Shown here: positions 1 to 4,506 of the stretch, in pieces
How the letters are laid out: every line of letters begins with the position of its first letter
How positions within the stretch are numbered: position 1 is the stretch's first letter
From: Bacteroidales bacterium
GTDB lineage: Bacteria > Bacteroidota > Bacteroidia > Bacteroidales > Muribaculaceae
Direction of reading: 5' to 3'
Assembly: GCA_900767075.1 (NCBI GenBank)
Contig: CAAFXX010000259.1
Span: 1 to 7,077, forward strand
DNA: 7,077 bases
Made by a program: the position numbers and the translations under genes
The notes under the pieces: model-generated
What the model saw: the letters and a program-made list of their open reading frames with translations, nothing else
The model's database searches: none
What the model was told of the DNA's origin: nothing

Positions 1-859
1 CCTCGGGGTTCTCGGGGTTGGGGGATACGACTGTGGGGAAGTTGCCGCTCTGAACGTCCTGCTCGGGAACATGGATCACATTGTCGAAGCCCCAAAGACG
101 CAGTGAATCATACATGAGACGTTTGCCTGTGCCGTGGATAGGGGTATAGACAATCTTCATGTCGTGATGCTTCACGTTGTTCTCGGGATTGAGACGCAGT
201 GTCATTATGTCGGCGAGGTACTGGTCGTCAATATCCTTGCCGATTGCCTGGATCAGTTTCGTGTCGGGCTCGAACTTGATTTGGTCGACCGATGTGATGG
301 CGTTCACATATTCTATAGTCTTGACATCGTGGGGAGCGATCATCTGGGCGCCGTCGCTCCAATATGCCTTGTAACCGTTGTATTCCTTGGGGTTGTGGCT
401 TGCTGTAACCATGACGCCGCTCTGGCATCCGAGTTTACGGATGGCATAGGAAACCTCGGGAGTCGGGCACGGGCCGTCAAAAAGATAGGCCTTGATACCG
501 TTGGCTGAGAAGATGTCTGCTGTAAGCTCGGCGAACTTGCGCGAGTTGTTGCGCACGTCATGACCGATCACTACTGAAATCTGAGGAAGTTCCTTGAAGC
601 AGTCCTTCAGGTAATTGGCCAACCCTTGTGTTGCAGAGCCAACAGTGTAACGGTTCATGCGGTTGGTGCCGGCACCCATTATTCCGCGCAGACCGCCTGT
701 GCCGAATTCCAGATCCTTGTAAAATGATTCAATGAGATTTGTCTTGTCTTCGGCTTCAAGCATAGCCTTGACCTCTGCGCGAGTTTCTTCATCGTACTCA
801 GGGCCGAGCCATTTCTCGGCCTTGGCTGTAACGGTTTTCAATAATTCGTCGTTACTCAT
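1..859 (-). CDS. Phospho-sugar mutase (phosphoglucomutase/phosphomannomutase family), N-terminal part, cut by window edge
   Basis: Read on the minus strand from ATG at 859-857, the frame stays open for 286 codons to the left edge, so the C-terminal half is missing. The family interconverts hexose 1- and 6-phosphates in the cytoplasm, feeding glycolysis, glycogen and cell-envelope sugar synthesis. Visible motifs are FGTGGLRG (residues 52-59), typical of the alpha-D-phosphohexomutase N-terminal domain, and the active-site loop TASHNPKEYNGYK (152-164), whose Ser154 is the expected phosphorylated catalytic serine. The second domain begins near residue 235 (IVYTPIHGTG). The metal-binding DPD loop should lie just beyond the cut. 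The roughly 50-residue helical extension before FGTGG fits the long (about 580 aa) Bacteroidota/Firmicutes type related to B. subtilis PgcA. Substrate preference (glucose or mannose) cannot be decided from this fragment. The start is preceded by an A-rich leader without a Shine-Dalgarno sequence, normal for this phylum. The gene is divergent from the flavin reductase gene. Confidence 0.95.
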   Translation of the reverse strand, partial: MSNDELLKTVTAKAEKWLGPEYDEETRAEVKAMLEAEDKTNLIESFYKDLEFGTGGLRGIMGAGTNRMNRYTVGSATQGLANYLKDCFKELPQISVVIGHDVRNNSRKFAELTADIFSANGIKAYLFDGPCPTPEVSYAIRKLGCQSGVMVTASHNPKEYNGYKAYWSDGAQMIAPHDVKTIEYVNAITSVDQIKFEPDTKLIQAIGKDIDDQYLADIMTLRLNPENNVKHHDMKIVYTPIHGTGKRLMYDSLRLWGFDNVIHVPEQDVQSGNFPTVVSPNPENPE

Positions 860-959
860 AAATTTTAGGTATATTAATATTAAGATTCTATCAATAATTG
901 TAAACGCAAGCGCCACATTCCTCTACAGTATGCGTATGCTTCTGTCTTTTAGACAAACG

Positions 960-967
960 CAAATATA
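960..967 (-). promoter_or_regulatory. Candidate -7 box for the phospho-sugar mutase gene
   Basis: Read on the minus strand, this octamer is TATATTTG, a full match to the Bacteroidota sigma-ABfr -7 consensus TAnnTTTG. It lies about 100 bases upstream of the mutase ATG. No TTTG occurs at the expected 19-21 base distance; the nearest partial -33 match (ATTG, plus-strand 980-983) is too close. The call therefore rests on one element and its position in an AT-rich divergent intergenic region. Confidence 0.35.
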
Positions 968-1003
968 ATAATTTTTGCTCAATAATTTAAATTTCTTTTC
1001 GAG

Positions 1004-1038
1004 TTTGTCTTAATTTTAATTCCTTTTTTATATTTTTG
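1004..1038 (+). promoter_or_regulatory. Probable promoter of the flavin reductase gene
   Basis: TTTG at 1004-1007 and TATTTTTG at 1031-1038 match both parts of the Bacteroidota promoter consensus. The spacer is 23 bases, slightly longer than the usual 19-21. Transcription would start near 1043-1046 and give a short A-rich leader of about 35 bases before the ATG at 1080. Confidence 0.5.
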
Positions 1039-1079
1039 TGACTAACAGGCATACTATTTCATAATAAAACCTAAATAAA

Positions 1080-1649
1080 ATGAGCAAGATTTCCTGGAAA
1101 CCGGGCACAATGATATACCCCTTGCCGGCAGCTTTGGTCACGTGCGGCGCGACACCCGAGGAATGGAACGTCCTCACAGTGGCATGGCTCGGCACGGTCT
1201 GCACGAATCCGGCGATGTGCTATGTATCCGTACGTCCCGAGCGGCATTCCTATCCACTTATAGAAAAGAATATGGAGTTCACAATCAACCTTACCACAGT
1301 GGACATGGCGAAAGCCACAGACTGGTGCGGCGTCCGCTCCGGTGCCGACTATAATAAATGGAAGGAAACAAGCCTGACCCCTATTCCTGGAGAAAAAGTG
1401 GCGTCGCCCACAATCGAGCAGTCACCGCTTTCAATAGAATGTCGAGTGAAGAATATCACCGCGCTCGGAAGCCACAACATGATTCTGGCCGATGTGCTCA
1501 ACGTGCGCGCCGACTCCCGCTGGTTCGACCCGCAGACAGGTGTATTCGCCCTTGAAGAGTCAGGGCTTATCGCCTACAGCCACGGCAAATATTTCGCCCT
1601 CGGCGATATAATCGGCAAATTCGGGTTCTCCGTCAAGAAAGACAAATAA
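1080..1649 (+). CDS. Flavin reductase family protein (FMN-binding split barrel)
   Basis: This complete 189-residue protein is close to the usual size of single-domain flavin reductase/flavoredoxin proteins (Flavin_Reduct fold). Members bind FMN, and many use NAD(P)H to reduce free flavin or pass electrons to partner proteins. Family-like segments appear in order: LPAALVTCG (15-23), LTVAWLGTVCTNP (32-44), the flavin-contact strand VSVRPERHSY (49-58), FTINLTT (67-73), the WCGVRSGADYNKW stretch (82-94), an LGSHNMILADVL strand (128-139), and a C-terminal SHGKYFALG (167-175). There is no signal peptide or membrane segment, so it should be cytoplasmic. The ATG follows an A-rich leader (CTAAATAAA) as usual in this phylum, and no upstream in-frame start is better. 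It stands alone: the mutase is divergent and the next protein gene starts 596 bases downstream. The family call is firm; the physiological electron acceptor cannot be told from sequence. Confidence 0.92.
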   Translation: MSKISWKPGTMIYPLPAALVTCGATPEEWNVLTVAWLGTVCTNPAMCYVSVRPERHSYPLIEKNMEFTINLTTVDMAKATDWCGVRSGADYNKWKETSLTPIPGEKVASPTIEQSPLSIECRVKNITALGSHNMILADVLNVRADSRWFDPQTGVFALEESGLIAYSHGKYFALGDIIGKFGFSVKKDK

Positions 1650-1661
1650 ACAACGGCTTCA

Positions 1662-1746
1662 TTATAAATACCTATATCGGGCTTCCTTATAAATACTTTT
1701 GTTTCCTTATAAATACATATATTGGGTTTCCTTATAAATACCTATA
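1662..1746 (+). repeat. Four direct copies of TTATAAATAC in a 20/25-bp ladder
   Basis: Identical 10-mers TTATAAATAC start at 1662, 1687, 1707 and 1732, so spacings are 25, 20 and 25 bases. Copies 2-4 are preceded by TTCC. The 25-base units continue as (C/A)TATAT(C/T)GGG(C/T), and the 20-base unit has lost five bases of this. The fourth copy keeps CTATAT before diverging. The cluster begins 12 bases after the flavin reductase stop codon. The repeat is too short and irregular for CRISPR. Phased copies like these could be protein-binding sites or a decaying tandem duplication. Confidence 0.85.
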
Positions 1747-1754
1747 TTTAAGGA

Positions 1755-1785
1755 TTGCGGGCGAGGATAAAATGCACTAATTTTG
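1755..1785 (+). promoter_or_regulatory. Bacteroidota-type promoter not next to a protein gene
   Basis: TTG at 1755-1757, then exactly 20 bases, then TAATTTTG at 1778-1785, a full TAnnTTTG match. Transcription should start around 1790. The next protein start is 460 bases downstream and a strong terminator lies between, so the natural product is a short RNA of about 109 nt. Confidence 0.55.
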
Positions 1786-1789
1786 CACT

Positions 1790-1898
1790 CGTTATACGAA
1801 ATCGATATAAAACCTATCGATAAGCCATAGTTGTTTAATAAATCATAAAGTTGTTGATTCACACAAAGGGACGATTCCGGATCTGTCCCTTTGTTTTT
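1790..1898 (+). ncRNA. Candidate small non-coding RNA (about 109 nt), family not recognised
   Basis: The segment is bounded by a consensus-spaced promoter (1755-1785) and a strong intrinsic terminator (1863-1898). It contains no ATG on the plus strand, so it is unlikely to encode a peptide. Near its 5' end is a perfect 7-bp hairpin, ATCGATA (1801-1807) pairing with TATCGAT (1815-1821) around a 7-base loop. An unstructured A/U-rich stretch (1822-1862) lies between this hairpin and the terminator. A 5' hairpin, a single-stranded middle and a terminator hairpin is a common layout for regulatory RNAs. The 5' end is estimated from the -7 box. It could instead be a leader cut short before the downstream operon, or a leftover terminator. 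Confidence 0.4.
1863..1898 (+). terminator. Rho-independent terminator
   Basis: A perfect 10-bp stem, ACAAAGGGAC (1863-1872) with GTCCCTTTGT (1885-1894), closes a 12-base loop that itself contains the palindrome TCCGGA. It is followed directly by a T run (1894-1898). It lies 214 bases past the flavin reductase stop, so it fits better as the end of the candidate small RNA, though it would also stop read-through from upstream. Confidence 0.8.
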
Positions 1899-1900
1899 CT

Positions 1901-2021
1901 AAAGGCTCTAAGGTCTTTAAGGTCCTTAAAGTCCCTAAAGACCTTAGTGACCTTACCGACCTTAGAGACCTTACCGACTTTAGTGACTTTAAAGAGCTTA
2001 GAGACCTTAGAAACTTGAGTG
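1901..2021 (+). repeat. 9-nt tandem repeat field (ACCTTAGNG-like) with a large inverted repeat at its left end
   Basis: From 1941 to 2021 there are nine consecutive 9-base units resembling ACCTTAGNG: ACCTTAGTG, ACCTTACCG, ACCTTAGAG, ACCTTACCG, ACTTTAGTG, ACTTTAAAG, AGCTTAGAG, ACCTTAGAA, ACTTGAGTG. From 1901 to 1940 the same unit runs in the opposite orientation (AAGGTCTTT, AAGGTCCTT, AAAGTCCCT). The two halves give a 12-bp perfect inverted repeat, CTAAGGTCTTTA (1908-1919) with TAAAGACCTTAG (1936-1947). Nested in it is the interrupted palindrome CTTTAAGG-T-CCTTAAAG (1915-1931). The frame reading LxDLxDL has no start codon, so coding is unlikely. The function is unknown to me. Confidence 0.85.
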
Positions 2022-2029
2022 CTCAAGAT

Positions 2030-2060
2030 TTTGTCATGTTAAAAAGTATTTATAAATTTG
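2030..2060 (+). promoter_or_regulatory. Main promoter of the secreted-protein/TonB receptor operon
   Basis: TTTG at 2030-2033, a 19-base spacer, and TAAATTTG at 2053-2060 match the Bacteroidota consensus in both boxes and in spacing. It is the best promoter in the window. It predicts a start near 2066 and a leader of about 180 bases before the first gene at 2246. It sits between the 9-nt repeat field and the operon. Confidence 0.65.
2046..2055 (-). repeat. Inverted copy of the TTATAAATAC 10-mer overlapping the operon's -7 box
   Basis: GTATTTATAA here is the exact reverse complement of the 10-mer found four times at 1662-1741. It overlaps the first three bases of the -7 box (2053-2060) of the operon promoter. 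A protein binding the 10-mer would therefore cover this promoter. The element is AT-rich, so a chance match is possible. Confidence 0.6.
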
Positions 2061-2245
2061 CAGCGGCTTGTGACCGACTCATGTTGTGTCTTATTCCCTT
2101 TTGAACCTTAAAACTTTTGACAAGGGCATATGATTTGAATTTCACTTGAATCGAATTTCAACGACATTCTGTTTTTCACATTTCTTACAAATTTCAATAT
2201 TTTGTAAAATAATTATCCACATATCAACTAACTAAATTTCACTGA
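2061..2245 (+). other. Long AT-rich leader of the operon
   Basis: About 185 bases without a gene separate the promoter from the first ATG. ATTTCA recurs in it four times (2139-2144, 2155-2160, 2191-2196, 2236-2241). An imperfect 27-base palindrome centred near 2148 (from TTGAATTTC to GAATTTCAA) could be an operator or a weak hairpin. I recognise no riboswitch and see no terminator followed by a T run. The bases just before the ATG are A-rich without a Shine-Dalgarno sequence. Confidence 0.5.
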
Positions 2246-2734
2246 ATGAAACTAAAACATCTACTCATTGCTTCCATCTGCGTGGGTGCGTCGCTCACTG
2301 CCTATGCAGAGGGAGAATGGCTCCATGTCAAGACGGAAAAAGGTTGGGAAGTATTCAGCCTTGAGAACGTCGACCGCCTTGATTTCACAGGCAACGTGAT
2401 GAATGCCTCCGACAAAAATGGCGTTCAGGTGGCATCGTTCAACCGTGCCGACCTCCAGAACATGTATGTCGACAACGACAAGGAATCTACCGGAGCCGCC
2501 GGTATAGAGACTGTCGTCAATGGAAATGCAGCCAAGGCATTTTCATTTGATTCCGCTGCCAAGACCGTTGTCATGAATGACGACGGCGAATTCAGCATCT
2601 ACGACATTGAAGGCAAACGCCTCCTTTCGATTCCGGAAGCCAAATCAGGAGAGGCCATCGATCTTTCCCATGTCAGCGCAGGCGTCGTAATTCTCAAATC
2701 CAATGGTTTCACCCTTAAAGCATTGTTGAAATGA
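2246..2734 (+). CDS. Small secreted protein with a T9SS-sorting-domain-like C-terminus
   Basis: This 162-residue protein starts with a clear signal peptide: MKLK, a hydrophobic core, and a likely cut after AYA at residue 21. Residues 24-76 carry a repeat-like pattern also seen at the start of the next protein: a VKTEKGWEVFSL strand pair, then NVDRLDF (41-47), then a second copy ending DLQNMYV. Residues about 97-162 resemble the Bacteroidota type IX secretion C-terminal sorting (Por) domain: FSIYDIEGKRLLS (116-128), IDLSHVSAGVVILKS (138-152), and a final strand ending in LLK. Such domains normally direct the carrier through the type IX system to the surface, but here the cargo is only about 75 residues. 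The stop codon overlaps the next start by four bases (ATGA), implying translational coupling. Export is confident, the sorting-domain assignment is moderate, and the function is unknown. Confidence 0.85.
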   Translation: MKLKHLLIASICVGASLTAYAEGEWLHVKTEKGWEVFSLENVDRLDFTGNVMNASDKNGVQVASFNRADLQNMYVDNDKESTGAAGIETVVNGNAAKAFSFDSAAKTVVMNDDGEFSIYDIEGKRLLSIPEAKSGEAIDLSHVSAGVVILKSNGFTLKALLK

Positions 2735-3624
2735 AAAAGCTTACTCTCGCATTATCGGCATTGATAGCTTTATCGGCATCAGCTATCGATATCCCCAAGG
2801 CAATCTATGTAAAGAAGGGTGATGAGTTCACGAAATTCAACTTCGGCGTGGCTGACGACCTTAAGTTTTCCGATAACGGCAGAAAGCTCTCCGTCACCGG
2901 ATATAAAGAAGTGATCGACCTTGATGCCATCGATTACATCTCATTCTCCGCTCCCATTGACCGGACAGCCCTCACTCCCGCCGCTCAAAAGGAAAAACTC
3001 CTTCAGATCGGACGTGAGGCAATCGGCATGGTGAAACCTGCCGATCAGGCGGAACTCCTGAATGTAATTGAGGTGCTTTTCATCGGCTATCATGACGGTG
3101 CAGATTACCACGGACCTCTTACCAACGGCAGTTTCCCCGACGACTATATCAAGGTAAAATCCGCTGCCAAGAAAATCGCCACCGGTCTGAGAATGCTCGC
3201 AAAGGGAAATCCGACAGGAATCCGTGCCACAAGATCCGGCAGCATCGATCTCTACAAGTTGGACGACTATTACGGAGTATTCACATTCAACCCCGATAAG
3301 TATGTATGGGAGAAAACTTCCGACGCCGGCTACCTTGAACTCCGGTTCAAGGCAAAGGACGGAGTAGACTGCAGTGTTCGTCTTGAGGCAACAAACAACA
3401 GTGCCGTGAAATGGACAACACCCGACGTTGAAATTGAAATGCCGACCGAAGCCACGACCACAATCTACAGGAACGGCAAGGCTCTTGCTTCGTCTGTAAT
3501 AAAGACGACTATGGTCCAGGACAAGTCTATCGAAATGACTGTGGATTTTGAAGCCAACGGATATGAGGTTGTCAATAATTTCTCCGTTGTCAACGACAAG
3601 ATCAACGACTCTGTAAGCGTATAA
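2731..3624 (+). CDS. N-terminal half of an interrupted secreted protein of unknown function
   Basis: This 297-residue frame starts at the ATGA overlap with the preceding gene and ends at TAA 3622-3624. A signal peptide is clear (MKK, a hydrophobic core, cut after SASA near residue 18). Residues 23-72 hold the same kind of motif as the upstream protein: KAIYVKKGDEFTKFNF, then a second half ending IDLDAIDYISF. A mixed region (80-165) follows, and then a beta-rich segment (about 172-297) with GVFTFNPDKYVWEK and NGKALASSV. The protein ends in mid-strand at SVSV, and the same frame continues immediately after the stop. The translated product would thus be a truncated version of the gene described at 2731-4503. 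It belongs to no family I can name; an exported or surface protein is the safe inference. Confidence 0.8.
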   Translation: MKKLTLALSALIALSASAIDIPKAIYVKKGDEFTKFNFGVADDLKFSDNGRKLSVTGYKEVIDLDAIDYISFSAPIDRTALTPAAQKEKLLQIGREAIGMVKPADQAELLNVIEVLFIGYHDGADYHGPLTNGSFPDDYIKVKSAAKKIATGLRMLAKGNPTGIRATRSGSIDLYKLDDYYGVFTFNPDKYVWEKTSDAGYLELRFKAKDGVDCSVRLEATNNSAVKWTTPDVEIEMPTEATTTIYRNGKALASSVIKTTMVQDKSIEMTVDFEANGYEVVNNFSVVNDKINDSVSV

Positions 3625-3693
3625 ATCAACGGCAAGACACTGTGCACAGCCAATTCTGTAGTCGACGGCAAGGATCTTCTCGATTACGAGCAG

Positions 3694-4503
3694 ATGAAAT
3701 CCGATATCGATGAAGCATCAGAAAAGTATGACGAAGCCACCGATGATTACATCGACGGAAAACCGGAATCACTTCTCAAGCATTTCATCCGTACCAACGG
3801 TCATGTAGACTTTCTCGGCAAACTCCAGCTCGATGCCAAATTGTTCAATTTCGTCAAATTGTATAATGAGCTTAATACAGAACCAGACGATGGCGATTTT
3901 TGGATCAATAATGGTTATGCTACCTATACTGAAGGGGTTGTCATCTCTACCAATGCAGACAAATCCATAGTTGATGTCGCATACAATAACCCTGACATAT
4001 GTCAAAATATTTATCAGGCGCAGGCAAACCATCTAAACGATTTCTCAGATGCATACTTCTCTTATGACAAGGACGGGAAACGTCAGGGATTCCTCGCTTG
4101 GCAATTTGATGATTCCTCTGAAGATTATGAACAATGGTATGATTCTGATCCGGATTATCAATGGGGTTATATCATACGTGACAATAAGCTGATCAATGTT
4201 AACCGACAGAAGGACTGGAATACAGGCGATATGACAGATTGGACCTTCAGCATGTATAAGCTTGACGCAAACGGAGATATAGATTATTCACAGGATCCGA
4301 TCACCGTTACAGTTGATCCCTCAGAGGTGATTAAGCCTACTATCATGCGTCAACATTATTATGAGTGCATTCCAGTCCTCGTCTTCAACGATATGACAAG
4401 CTATAAGTTTGAGGATTTCTTCGACGAGACCTCTTTCCAGGATCTCATCAACGACTATGATGAAATCATAAATTCCTATCGTTCAGTCACCGGTCAAGAC
4501 TGA
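3694..4503 (+). CDS. C-terminal half of the interrupted secreted protein
   Basis: This 269-residue frame begins at the first ATG after the interrupting TAA; the coding continuity really begins at 3625. It has no signal peptide and no convincing ribosome-binding site, so on its own it would be made poorly and stay in the cytoplasm. It is therefore best read as the tail of the gene starting at 2731. The sequence is strongly acidic and rich in Asp, Tyr, Asn and Trp, with stretches such as DDSSEDYEQWYDSDPDYQW (residues 137-155). This is typical of extracellular carbohydrate- or protein-binding surfaces, but I recognise no named domain. A helical start (residues 1-15) and an acidic helical end (EDFFDETSFQDLINDYDEI) frame a beta-rich middle. 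The stop codon lies three bases before the receptor gene. Confidence 0.7.
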   Translation: MKSDIDEASEKYDEATDDYIDGKPESLLKHFIRTNGHVDFLGKLQLDAKLFNFVKLYNELNTEPDDGDFWINNGYATYTEGVVISTNADKSIVDVAYNNPDICQNIYQAQANHLNDFSDAYFSYDKDGKRQGFLAWQFDDSSEDYEQWYDSDPDYQWGYIIRDNKLINVNRQKDWNTGDMTDWTFSMYKLDANGDIDYSQDPITVTVDPSEVIKPTIMRQHYYECIPVLVFNDMTSYKFEDFFDETSFQDLINDYDEIINSYRSVTGQD

Positions 4504-4506
4504 TTA

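Larger units (their letters stand above)
2731..4503 (+). pseudogene. Single 590-codon secreted-protein gene interrupted by one in-frame TAA
   Basis: The frames 2731-3624 and 3694-4503 are the same reading frame (963 bases apart, divisible by three). Only one stop, TAA at 3622-3624, lies between them. The 23 codons from 3625 to the next ATG are open and coding-like (INGKTLCTANSVVDGKDLL). The segment after the stop, INGKTLCTANSVV, resembles the earlier IYRNGKALASSVI (residues 245-257), so the stop falls inside a repeated strand. Full length would be 590 residues with one signal peptide, and the downstream receptor gene follows after three bases. The likely explanations are a recent nonsense mutation or a sequencing/assembly error; stop read-through is less likely. 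There is no other frameshift or decay, which argues the lesion is new or artificial. Confidence 0.8.

Noticed and set aside
134..508. 124-codon plus-strand open frame inside the mutase gene
   Set aside because: It is antisense to a well-supported gene with active-site motifs, and its translation looks like no protein family.
732..968. Plus-strand open frame across the mutase start and the intergenic region
   Set aside because: It overlaps the mutase N-terminus antisense and continues into AT-rich promoter DNA; no promoter or coding character supports it.
1142..1555. Two short plus-strand frames (1142-1354 and 1358-1555) inside the flavin reductase gene
   Set aside because: They are alternate-frame shadows of a conserved gene.
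1662..1741. CRISPR-like array
   Set aside because: Repeats are only 10 bases, separated by 10-15 related bases, so they are tandem units rather than repeats with unique spacers; there are no cas genes.
1790..1821. Site-specific recombination site (contains TATACGAA, as in loxP)
   Set aside because: The match is eight bases with no paired arm at the right spacing and no recombinase in view; the ATCGATA hairpin is better explained as RNA structure.
1811..2105. Open frame through the 9-nt repeats reading LSDLTDLRDLTDF and similar
   Set aside because: It has no ATG before the repeats (the first in-frame ATG is near 2036), no leader, and it reads through a terminator hairpin; the periodicity is explained by the DNA repeat.
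3622..3624. Programmed stop-codon read-through or selenocysteine-type recoding
   Set aside because: The stop is TAA followed by A, a poor read-through context; UGA would be needed for selenocysteine, and no stimulatory structure is evident nearby. Mutation or error is simpler.
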